Below, piece after piece: positions 58,901 through 64,000 of a DNA stretch of 64,000 nucleotides. The stretch spans positions 3,693,001-3,757,000 of the forward strand of contig JAWNZC010000314.1 of NCBI GenBank assembly GCA_035771165.1, written 5' to 3'. Origin of the DNA: Paragorgia papillata. Its lineage: Eukaryota > Cnidaria > Anthozoa > Scleralcyonacea > Coralliidae. The notes under the pieces were generated by a model. That model searched no databases, was not told the DNA's origin, and saw only the letters and a program-made list of their open reading frames with translations. How positions within the stretch are numbered: the first letter of the stretch is position 1; each line of letters starts with the position of its first letter. The translations under genes and the position numbers were made by a program.

Positions 58901-61550
58901 GATTTTTATGGGAAAGCAGGCCTTAAAATATCAGCCAGCAGGCCGTCTGTCAAAATGTCTGGTGTCTTTCAGAATGGGTCGGACATTTTATAAATTATTG
59001 TCCGATGGCCATATGTTTAGTTTGCCGCGAAAACCAATTCTTTTAAAATCGTACTGACGGTAAATGTTGGGCAGTTAATGCATTGATACATTAGTTTTTC
59101 GATCCAAAATCGACTTTGCTTGCCAATAACAGAAGTAGGTCAATAATACGTCGAGAAATGTTAAAAACTTAAGGTTGGGCGTTGGCACGTAACTGTAAGA
59201 AACAAATCGTACGCCGCTTAGAAGCGCTGCAAGAACTTATTGCCCTCTTAATCTAAAACGCGACTTAAATTCGCGTTTATATCACTGAAACCATGACACG
59301 ACTGACGACTAAAATTAATTACTGGGTAAATTTACGTCAGACAAAGTTAAAGTTTCGTCGGACATCAATACATTTGGGTCGGACAAACAGAAATCCTCAA
59401 TTTTCCTTCGGTCGGACAGAATGTCCGGTGCTTTTCTCTTTACGTCGGACAATTTAACGAATGGGTCGGACAATGTCCGTGACCGACCGATATTTTAAGG
59501 CCTGGGAAAGGATGGAGTTTATCGGCAGCCGATCACGGTGAGGATAGAGCAACTGTCGATCTTTGTTTTGGCGTCGAAAAGTTGACTGCCGATTGTGATT
59601 TGGGTGAGAAAACGTCGTTCAAGTAATTAAGTAAACGTGTTGGCAAATTTTTGACGGAGTGCAGCCTTCACCTTTTAATATTTTAAACAGGACAGTTCGA
59701 GTCGATCACGAAACGTACTTCAAACTAATATTACTTATATTGCAAAGTTACTACAAACAACAACCAAGGCAAGTGTATTTTGCTTATTTCAGTGTATTAA
59801 AATTATTTTGAGCGAATTTAATAGCATGCAAAAACAAAACACACTGACTTACCTTGGTTCTTGTTTGTAGTAACATTGCGATAATAATATATTAATATTG
59901 ATTTGAAGTACGTTTCGTGATCGACTCGAACTGACCTGTTTAAAATATTATAAAGTGAAGGCTGCACTCCGTCAAAAATTTGCCAACACGTTTACTTAAT
60001 TACTTGAACGACGTTTTCTCACCCAAATCACAATCGGCAGTCAACTTTTCGATGCCAAAACAAAGATCGACAGTTGCTCTATCCTCACCGTGATCGACTG
60101 CCGATAAACTCCATCTTTTCCCATAAAAATCGAACAATTTCGGCTTCGTCGTTTGTAAATGTACGTGCAAAATACACTCGAAAACATGCTCTCACGTTTG
60201 TCAAACCTGTGGGCGGGACTTGTCAAACGGTTGTCCATTCACGGTTGAAATCAGTTGGTTTACAGATTTAAAATAACAAACGAATTACGCCCAACGTGAA
60301 CATTTCAAACGTATAAACAATCGTGAAAAAACGATCACGCCTAACGGTTGATTGCAAATGGTAGTAACATAGCCTGATATAAACACGGTAATTGACCAAT
60401 CACAGCGTGCGTAAGACGCAACCTATTTTATAAAAAGGAAATAGAAAATGGATGCCCTGTGTTTATATAACCTGATGCAAACACTCGAGTGAGTTGGGAG
60501 AATTCGAAAGTACTTATGTAACCCTCGCCTACGGCTCGGGTTCACATAAACTTTCAAATTCTCCCAACTCACTCTTGTGTTTGCATCAGTCTATATAAAC
60601 ACGGGCGGCCATTTTCTATTTCTTAAATATAAACTATTTCCCAGATTTCGGTTATACGTCCATGTCCTATTTACACGAATTGCCATCCTTAGGTTAGGTT
60701 GTGTGTTGGGGTAAGGCTTTCATGAAGTACTTGGGTTATGTAGGACATGGAATTATTGGTAATAATTCCATGTCCTACATAACCCAAGTACTTCATGAAA
60801 GCCTTACCCCAACACACAACCTAACCTAAGGATGGCAATTCGTGTAAATAGGACATGGACGTATAACCGAATTATTACCCAGATTTCGTCTCCCTCGCTT
60901 TTTCTCCACGCGTGTAAAGTGGACTACACGCTTGTCGAGATTAGCACCCTCACTGGGCTCCGGGCCTTCGGCCCTACACCCGGGCTCGGGGATAAAGTAA
61001 TTTTTTTGACATCCAAAAGCTTTAGAGTTCTAAAATAATTTTGTTGCATAGTTTGAAGTCAAACTCAACGAAGAGGTTTCGCCGTTTCATGAGTTAATGT
61101 TGCCCTGAAGACGTGAAAATAATCTGAATAACGTTGTATGTAGAACGGGGGTGGATGGTACTCTTGGGACTAAAAATTATTCATTTTCTTTGTGTGTAGA
61201 AAATTCTATTGTATTATAAAGGACGCCATCGTTGACATTCGCGTTGTATTTGCCTAAGCTCCCTAAAACCTAATATTATTCTCCACCTAATATTATTGAA
61301 TATTGACGAGTAGTGTACGTTTACATTATATTGTGCATGGTACATGTGAGCTGTTGTAACGTATAACAGACATTTTGGTAGACGTTTTTCAGGCTTGAAT
61401 ACTCAGGAAAATGTTTCTGAGTCCCTGGAATCCAACCTACAATAGTCTGCTCTATTTAGCTACTGAGGTTCGGATAGATTATTGCCATTCTATACTAACA
61501 ATTGTTTTTATTTTTGTTTGATGGTGATCTCTAGGAGGCTGAAAGTTTGG
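40511..61550 (+). CDS. Gene B: coiled-coil protein, 5' part (3' end outside window)
   Basis: Exons: 40511-40672 (start), 42158-42220, 42953-43015, 43748-43810 (three identical copies), 45375-45731, 47466-47612, 48114-48176, 52262-52321, 56967-57020, 61535-61550. Every junction is GT-AG, and all exon lengths except the last are multiples of three in phase 0, so any can be skipped or repeated in frame. The protein starts MGDEQLITTSSETSSETASV, a Ser/Thr/Glu-rich head, and becomes a long charged coiled coil (RVDPAVIEKLRAELEVMKKD, LTKKCADLQKKCDESETEMD), then a less helical tail (EEPSEVVREVECQ, EVSKGINFSKPLNG). There is no signal peptide or TM segment, so it is probably a cytosolic structural or scaffold protein; the role is unknown. 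It is a tandem paralogue of gene A. The terminal exon should lie beyond 64000. Confidence 0.72.
40972..42030. mobile_element. Foldback element with GTCGTTTCGCTACA arms
   Basis: The left arm is a series of GTCGTTTCGCTACA units (from CCGGTCGTTTCGCTACAG) and the right arm a series of the inverse TGTAGCGAAACGAC, ending CTGTAGCGAAACGACCGG. The left arm also contains five copies of a 100-bp hairpin MITE (41051-41706). A unique core (about 41765-41860) separates the arms. Right-half copies recur upstream of exon copies 2 and 3 (to 42475 and 43270). No transposase. In intron 1 of gene B. Confidence 0.8.
41051..41742. repeat. Five tandem 138-bp units
   Basis: Units start at 41051, 41191, 41329, 41467 and 41605 (period 140, then 138). 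Each holds ACTCTTTCCTGTCCGAATTG, the hairpin core CTGGCTAACGCCAG, and TCGGACAGGAATGAGTTAAA, then two GTCGTTTCGCTACA words. The MITE part has dispersed, diverged relatives elsewhere in the window. Confidence 0.9.
42158..42220 (+). CDS. Gene B 63-nt exon, copy 1
   Basis: Acceptor TTGTTTTAG and donor GTATGT; encodes KNEELNESVTALRKD followed by LSLVIK, 21 residues, phase 0. Hydrophobics at 5, 9, 12, 16 and 19 follow a heptad pattern. The upstream intron here is shorter than in copies 2 and 3, lacking about 345 bp between GGTAATC and TTCAGACTAG. Confidence 0.7.
42953..43015 (+). CDS. Gene B 63-nt exon, copy 2
   Basis: Identical in all 63 positions to 42158-42220, with the same acceptor and donor. 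Confidence 0.65.
43748..43810 (+). CDS. Gene B 63-nt exon, copy 3
   Basis: Identical to copies 1 and 2. Downstream intron differs after GTATGTTT (CCAATTTG), so this is the original right boundary of the exon before duplication. Confidence 0.65.
43811..45374. other. Gene B intron, repeats only
   Basis: 43850-43960 has GGTCATTATGACCGGTCA palindromic words (a hAT-like CAGGGCTGCAAATAACAG start). 44998-45190 is a MITE with GGGCCTTTTATATGCGGCAA / TTGCCTTGTATTAAAGGCTC ends related to the GCCTGTTTATATG group. No exon seen. Confidence 0.5.
45375..45731 (+). CDS. Gene B main coiled-coil exon (119 codons)
   Basis: Acceptor TTCTAG and donor GTAAGT; 357 nt, phase 0. It reads RVDPAVIEKLRAELEVMKKD, then continuous E/K/Q/L-rich helix (SRKLEVVETQNEKLSANASE, AETDQLTKKCADLQKKCDES) to MIHSMTKS. 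No proline after residue 4 and regular heptads: the strongest coding exon of the gene. Confidence 0.85.
46158..46293. repeat. Hairpin MITE
   Basis: CTCAGATGTGCATACGGTAA at the left against TTACGGTGTGCACATAGCCT at the right. Arms include GAGCGTTTTCGTATTGTTT and its inverse. Confidence 0.7.
46648..47138. mobile_element. TIR element carrying a RecQ helicase fragment
   Basis: Arms of about 73 bp: GCTCGATTTCCAACCCGTCT...GGCTGGACGCGTGAGC at the left, GCTCATGAGTCCAGCC...GGCTGGAAATCGAGCC at the right. The 345 bp between contains the minus-strand helicase 5' exon. Intron of gene B. Confidence 0.65.
46742..46988 (-). pseudogene. RecQ-like helicase first-exon fragment, frameshifted in Walker A
   Basis: The minus frame from ATG 46988 gives MHELPRQFKMAIKRVLMSEA, FKIDCLKDLQREALEKLVNG (Q box), QDVLVIQ. 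A shift then moves the Walker A to another frame: ATGSGKSLIFQSASMVFDIV, stop. The known motif is 'QPTGSGKSLIFQ'. So the P-loop is present but out of frame and the fragment cannot be functional. The fragment ends within 30 bp of the element arm. Confidence 0.75.
47466..47612 (+). CDS. Gene B coiled-coil exon (49 codons)
   Basis: Acceptor TTTTCTAACAG and donor GTTAGC; phase 0. LRSSEDDFRREKEEKTKIQK, VLDKAQQESERTKRENQSHI, ATIGHLEDE. Counterpart of gene A exon 851-952. Confidence 0.8.
47650..47900. repeat. Two adjacent copies of the CTGGCGTTAGCCAG-type small MITE
   Basis: 47650-47775 (CATTGCTGCCTA...AGGCAGGAATGGATTAA; core GTCTGGCGTTATTAAACAGA) and 47787-47900 (TTAACTCATTACTGCC...AGGCAGGAAAGGGTTAA). 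Diverged relatives of the units at 41051-41706. Confidence 0.6.
48114..48176 (+). CDS. Gene B exon (21 codons)
   Basis: Acceptor TTTCCTTTAG and donor GTACGG; FERMNKLLNEERKRGNDMRN plus K. 63 nt: again exactly three heptads, phase 0. Confidence 0.75.
48375..48520 (+). repeat. tRNA-derived SINE
   Basis: GTGGCTCAATGGTGAGAG resembles a pol III A box (TGGCNNAGTGG) and GGTTCGAGTC a B box, spaced about 35 bp. The tail has TTGCGCTATATACC, as in other SINE tails here. It cannot fold as a normal tRNA acceptor stem, so it is not called a tRNA gene. Confidence 0.6.
48600..49720. other. Gene B intron; GGACGGCCAC repeats and unidentified open stretch
   Basis: 48627-48715 has four GGACGGCCAC words in a CAGGC-starting block that could be a hAT-like end. 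At 49040-49160 short frames (MPKKLVRIRLIGLVPEQF; NDEISAEQKQNSSPKLVRKM) look protein-like but are not continuous and were not assigned to the gene. Confidence 0.35.
49797..50075. repeat. Two hairpins flanking a (TA)n microsatellite
   Basis: 49797-49901: arms ATAAATCCCTCGAACGTCGG and inverse around GGACGCTACGCGTCC. 49908-49963: (TA)n of about 28 units. 49968-50072: arms ATTTACAGAAT, CCGTTCTGTATCGGG and inverse, centre CGAGGCGAAGCCGAG. Confidence 0.8.
50640..51302. repeat. Inverse copy of the 1-800 repeat
   Basis: Reverse complement of about 1-690; see that entry. Carries the minus-strand small ORF starting at 51146. A further TAGTCACC hairpin (51315-51385) and CTACTATGAAATTATACTAAC-type end (52120-52165) belong to the same family. 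Confidence 0.75.
51040..51146 (-). CDS. Small conserved ORF in dispersed repeat (second copy)
   Basis: ATG 51146 (minus): MTEEIEHLGEAISSTENKN, then YKIVRMEIINGKIVKLF. It matches the copy at 182 (plus) except a few residues. The GGTAAG donor seen in copy 1 is GGCAAG here, so splicing would be lost. Function unknown. Confidence 0.35.
52262..52321 (+). CDS. Gene B exon (20 codons)
   Basis: Acceptor TTAATTTGTTTAG and donor GTAATT; GHAQPNAEEPSEVVREVECQ. Phase 0. Not strongly coiled-coil. Between it and 48176 no further exon was found. Confidence 0.6.
52951..53070. repeat. Exact 60-bp tandem duplication
   Basis: 52951-53010 equals 53011-53070 (starts GCTCTTGCTTGCTAGTTGCT, ends CAGCTTTGCA). TTGC-rich. 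It ends where the retrotransposon RT frame begins. Confidence 0.95.
53066..54900 (+). mobile_element. 5'-truncated non-LTR retrotransposon, nearly complete RT, one frameshift
   Basis: 53066-53596 encodes SNKAHGPDGIPTRILKECAN, WKLAHVVPVHKKGDKE and NYRPISLLCIISKVLERC, then IVYLDFSKAFDSVNHKLLIH (motif A, catalytic Asp). A 1-nt shift near 53597 moves to 53551-54651 with SGVPQGSILGPLLFMIYVNE and LYADDTKCY (motifs B and C), then LVRPHVDYASEIWS, VQRRATTYILG and FFIRSSRLWNTLSDQTKE. The RT domain is therefore essentially whole and only the endonuclease part is absent. The 3' UTR reaches about 54890 and ends with (TTGC)n. Different subfamily from 30413-31576. One repairable-looking lesion suggests a young insertion. 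Confidence 0.9.
55961..56700. mobile_element. Harbinger-like TIR element (CTGTTTATATGGAGCCGAG ends)
   Basis: CTGTTTATATGGAGCCGAGT at the left and ACTCGGCTCCATATAAACAG at the right, perfect over 23 bp. 56440-56560 matches the inverse of 20885-21010 (ACTCACCGGAAGTATGAATA). Lies 7 bp from the previous element. Confidence 0.7.
56967..57020 (+). CDS. Gene B exon (18 codons), probable
   Basis: Acceptor TTGTTTTTAG and donor GTACAT; EVSKGINFSKPLNGFSMQ, 54 nt, phase 0. Good splice sites and open frame, but no paralogue support, so less certain. Confidence 0.5.
57173..57370 (-). mobile_element. Non-LTR retrotransposon 3' UTR with (TATG)n tail
   Basis: Minus strand: GCGTATTTAAATAAAGTG followed by TATG repeats (plus 57173-57190 as ACAT). 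The TTTAAATAAAG end is shared with the 31530 element. No coding part remains. Confidence 0.55.
57925..58641. mobile_element. hAT-type MITE with 8-bp duplication and internal minisatellite
   Basis: CAGGGCCGGATTAACGG at the left, inverse TTAATCCGGCACTG at the right. ATTCTTAC flanks at 57917-57924 and 58642-58649. The interior (58125-58560) is a degenerate 30-40-bp array of GGGGCCTCGCTTTTTTATTT words. It reads as FWGLAFLF-type peptides, an artefact. Confidence 0.85.
58670..60364. mobile_element. 1.7-kb foldback element, about 500-bp arms
   Basis: Left arm 58670-58916 plus 59505-59760, right arm 59865-60364, near-identical in inverse orientation (CTACCATTTGCAATCAACCG; GTGAATGGACAACCGTTTGA; CTCGAACTG...). 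The centre has AACCAAGG/CCTTGGTT words. The left arm is interrupted by 58917-59504. No ORF of interest. Confidence 0.85.
58917..59504. mobile_element. Nested MITE in the foldback left arm
   Basis: Ends CAGGCCTTAAAATATC and GATATTTTAAGGCCTG (one mismatch allowed). GGAAAG flanks at 58911-58916 and 59505-59510; the right arm of the host element shows the empty site. Internal GTCGGACAATGTCCG words repeat. CAG/CTG ends resemble hAT. Confidence 0.75.
60430..60625. repeat. Hairpin MITE
   Basis: AAATAGAAAATGGATGCCCT at the left against GGCGGCCATTTTCTATTT at the right; arms share TTGGGAGAATT and GTGTTTATAT. Centre CTCGCCTACGGCTCGG. Confidence 0.7.
60647..60871. repeat. Perfect 111-bp inverted repeat with 3-nt loop
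   Basis: Arms 60647-60757 and 60761-60871 are exact reverse complements, read base by base, around loop GGT (60758-60760). The left arm starts TTCGGTTATACGTCCATGTC. CCCAGATTTCG lies at 60640-60650 and again at 60878-60888. Confidence 0.92.
61535..61550 (+). CDS. Gene B 16-nt microexon
   Basis: GAGGCTGAAAGTTTGG between acceptor GATCTCTAG and donor GTAAGT; EAESL plus one base. Intron sequence on both sides aligns with gene A 8640-8805. The following exon is beyond the window. Confidence 0.7.
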
Positions 61551-62011
61551 GTAAGTTAATTGTATATTACTTCTTTGAAAGTTTGCGTGGCGATAATGGT
61601 ATTCAGGATAAGTTTGTGGAACACCATGTTCGATGTTTATTTGCTAAGCTTTTGGCCTGTTGACTCAGGCCTTCATCAGAGCAATATATAACAAAAGGTA
61701 CGCTATACGTACATGTATCTGCGCCAAAATTAGCCTAAGGGATGGTTTACTAGTATATCAAAATTAGCCTAAGGGAAGATTTGTCTACCCTTGCACCCGA
61801 GTTACCGTTGCACCCCGGTTACCCTAGCTCTCATACATTTCTTGTTTTTTTGTTTGTTGTGTTTATAAGGATGCTAGGATAACCTGGGTGCTAGGGTAAC
61901 CCCCTTGTAAACAGGCCCTAAAAGACACTCCCGAATTTGTTTTCACTATTTAATATTATTATTCACCATTGTTTGCACCCACTGAAGCAAATTCGGGAAG
62001 TGTCAATTAAT

Positions 62012-62342
62012 CCAGCCATAGTTAATAGAAAATATACATGGTTTGGAAACCTGGCAAACTTCAAAGCAGTTAACAAACAAGCTACGATTCATGTTGAAAG
62101 GTACATGAAGGTGTATAAATCCTTTGTTTTAGGTTTATTAATATTTAAACAGTACGGTTGAGTGATTGAACCCAAATGTTGCTATTGGATGGTTGCTTCA
62201 TTATACAGAAAACACAATATGTTCAGTAACGGTGAAAGTGCACAAATTTCCATAAACCTGAACAAAAACATAAAACAATGACTTTTGTTGAGCTTCCAAA
62301 CCATGTATTGATGTATATTTTCTATTAACTATGATCCAGCTC
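62012..62342. mobile_element. MITE with CATAGTTAATAGAAAATATA ends
   Basis: The right end is TATATTTTCTATTAACTATG. The arms run on to CATGGTTTGGAA. The interior (62185-62225, TGCTTCATTATACAGAAAAC) matches 17728-17765, linking it to the sequence around the tyrosine-recombinase relic. Confidence 0.65.
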
Positions 62343-62824
62343 AGTTAACGTATTAAATAAGCGAATGAGATGAAAGGTCAATCCCTTGATATTATTAAAA
62401 AATATATCGTGGGGCAGATAATGGCTATTTAGATACAACTTTATACAGCAAGTAGTCAATGAGTACACGTGTGTACTGTACTGCTATTAATAAATTTGAT
62501 TGCATTAAAATGTAAAATGATGCTACCCCAAAGAGAATTGTTTGTCTTCCGAAGAGTAATGTTTGTCACTATAAAATCACTTGAAGACGGTCCTGAGTCG
62601 CCTGACTCGATAAATCGCCCAACGAGTTGAAAACCTTTTGTCAACAAAAACTGTGGTGGATCACACTTGCAAGTTTACTATAAGTCATGTTAAAAATACT
62701 TGCCATTTGTATCAGCAATATTGTCTTTCTTCGAAAATAGTGTTGCTCTTCGACTAGCTTCGAATTCGTACAAAACACGATCGGGGATTAAAGTATACTT
62801 GTTTCCATCGTTTTAACCTGAATG

Positions 62825-62912
62825 TCAGGCCTTTATTTGTTCCCGCCTTCCGCTAAACCCGGCAGCGCGGGCAGAGGTGCGGGCGAGCGAGAAGGCGAGA
62901 AAAATAAAGGCC
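62825..62912. repeat. Hairpin adjacent to the helicase fragment
   Basis: TCAGGCCTTTATTTGTTCCC at the left against AAAATAAAGGCCTGA at the right, GC-rich centre. Confidence 0.6.
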
Positions 62913-63133
62913 TGAGGAAACTCTTAACAAAACTGTGGGGACTCCGTCCATCTCATGGACGGGAGCTCTGATTGGCTGACTAATTGAAGTAAGGATTTTG
63001 ATTGGTTCATTCAGATAAACAACTGCCCAAAGGTGCACCGTCAAGGTGCACACCGTGACAAGGTCATCGCCATTTCTCGAATGTGTTTATCGTGTACTTT
63101 TCTGTGACCAATTCATTCATTTAATCATTTATT

Positions 63134-63367
63134 ATGTCGGAAAATCAAACCATAGAAGGATTTTTTGAGACCGCTTTGTTAAATTCATTGACACATTTCG
63201 GCTATGAGTCTTTAAAACCAGAACAAATGACGACGACGTGCATTCGAAAGCTCGCTGTTGACAGCCGAGATGTCTTTGCTGTTTTGTCCACTGGTTTTGG
63301 TAAAAGTCTCGTATATCAGATATTGCCATTTGTGTTCTCTGAACTTCATCGACTTCAACATGGCACG
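63134..63367 (+). pseudogene. RecQ-like helicase first-exon fragment
   Basis: ATG 63134: MSENQTIEGFFETALLNSLT, LKPEQMTTTCIRKL (Q box), DVFAVLSTGFGKSLVYQILP (Walker A), FSELHRLQHGT, then a good donor GTGAGG at 63368. The block GTGAGGAATTTCGTTGTAGC is repeated at 63391. Motifs Ia and II, helicase domain 2 and RQC are missing within 600 bp, so only the 5' exon with its upstream sequence is present. Intact frame, but no sign of the rest of the gene in the element. Confidence 0.7.
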
Positions 63368-63397
63368 GTGAGGAATTTCGTTGTAGCATTTTGGTGA

Positions 63398-63830
63398 GGA
63401 ATTTCGTTGTAGCACGAAGCTAAGGACCCAGCTTCGTTCGATGATCAGGGACGAATGGACGATGGCCACTGAAGGCGAAGCCGATGCAAAAGTCCAACTG
63501 TTGTTTATGGCAGTGCTGAACAATGGTTGTCAGAAAAGTGGACCCGTACGTTGCAAAACGGGAATCTCGGACAGACCTGACATTCAGGTTACCATCGTTC
63601 AAACTGACAGCTCGTACCTTGACGCCAAAAAACTTCTGAGCTTCGATTGTCCCCGATTTAATTGTCGCGCATTGGTTAGAGTTACACATACAGCACACAC
63701 TACAGGTCAGTGGTTACACAAAAAGGTTAACATACCCACACACAACACGATAGCAATATATCTGTTGCGCAGATACAACAACAATCTGTTGGCTAACTGT
63801 TGCTCTGATGAAATGAAGGGCTGACTCAAC
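63398..63830. other. Interior of the 61570-63889 element, no recognised protein
   Basis: Open for about 125 codons on plus and 90 on minus, but neither reading resembles a known domain. Confidence 0.4.
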
Positions 63831-63942
63831 AGGCCGAAATCTTAGCAAATAAATATTAAACTTGGTGTTCCACAAAACTTATCCTAAATAATTGTATATT
63901 GTTTGTTCGCTTGTTTGTGTTTTGTGGGGGTTTTTTGTTGTT

Positions 63943-64000
63943 AGATGGTTGGTTGGTTGGTTGGTTGGTTACCTGTCTGGTTGTTTGGGTTGGTTGGTTG
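63943..64000. repeat. GGTT microsatellite at window end
   Basis: (GGTT)n with interruptions; same intron position as the gene A microsatellite 8820-9085. Confidence 0.9.

Larger units (their letters stand above)
61570..63889. mobile_element. 2.3-kb TIR element in gene B intron, carrying a RecQ fragment
   Basis: AATTGTATATT occurs at 61558-61568 and 63890-63900, and gene A shows the uninterrupted site (8787-8800), so the interval is an insertion with an 11-bp duplication. Inner ends are inverse: ATTCAGGATAAGTTTGTGGA, GCCTGTTGACTCAGGCCTTC (left) against AGGCCGAAATCTTAGC, TCCACAAAACTTATCC (right). It holds the MITE 62012-62342, a hairpin at 62825-62910 and the helicase fragment. Confidence 0.7.

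Overview
This is eukaryotic, intron-rich, repeat-dense DNA (AT-rich, GT-AG introns, non-LTR retrotransposons, MULE, Crypton, hAT and Harbinger-like elements, RecQ-like helicase fragments). The repertoire (Crypton tyrosine recombinase with an NLS tail, MULE transposase with SWIM finger and a C-terminal Cys domain, many RecQ-like helicase first exons, palindromic MITEs) is most like a cnidarian, probably anthozoan/stony coral. That assignment is inference from TE content, not a database match.

Host genes. Two plus-strand, multi-exon coiled-coil genes lie in tandem. Gene A enters from the left edge and ends at 10048 (exons 851-952, 3008-3064, 5369-5482, 8766-8781, 9120-9160, 10019-10048). Gene B starts at ATG 40511 and runs off the right edge (exons 40511-40672; a 63-nt exon present three times at 42158, 42953 and 43748; 45375-45731; 47466-47612; 48114-48176; 52262-52321; 56967-57020; 61535-61550). 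They are paralogues: both have a 16-nt microexon encoding EA(D/E)SL in alignable introns, and the same GGTT/GGTC microsatellite follows it. All other internal junctions are phase 0. I do not recognise a named family.

Mobile DNA. The 30 kb between the two genes and nearly every intron are filled with transposon remains: three 5'-truncated non-LTR retrotransposons with recognisable reverse transcriptase (24.5-23.6 kb minus, 30.4-31.6 kb plus, 53.07-54.9 kb plus) and other 3' fragments (38.3-37.3 kb minus, 57.4-57.2 kb minus); a frameshifted MULE transposase (25.2-28.8 kb); a Crypton split by a 2.08-kb insertion (35.7-39.2 kb); a second tyrosine-recombinase relic (17.7-18.0 kb); three RecQ-like helicase 5' fragments (32.4-32.9 minus, 46.7-47.0 minus, 63.1-63.4 plus); and at least 30 inverted-repeat (MITE/foldback) elements, many nested and some with clear target-site duplications.

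Main points of interest: an in-phase triplication of a 63-nt (exactly three-heptad) coiled-coil exon; a 111-bp perfect palindrome with a 3-nt loop; non-LTR elements whose two ends both sit in microsatellites; RecQ first-exon fragments inside TIR elements; and a foldback element whose arms have amplified a passenger MITE. No bacterial operons, CRISPR arrays, rRNA or intact tRNA genes were seen. Splice sites and inverted repeats were read by eye, so edges of degenerate repeats are approximate.
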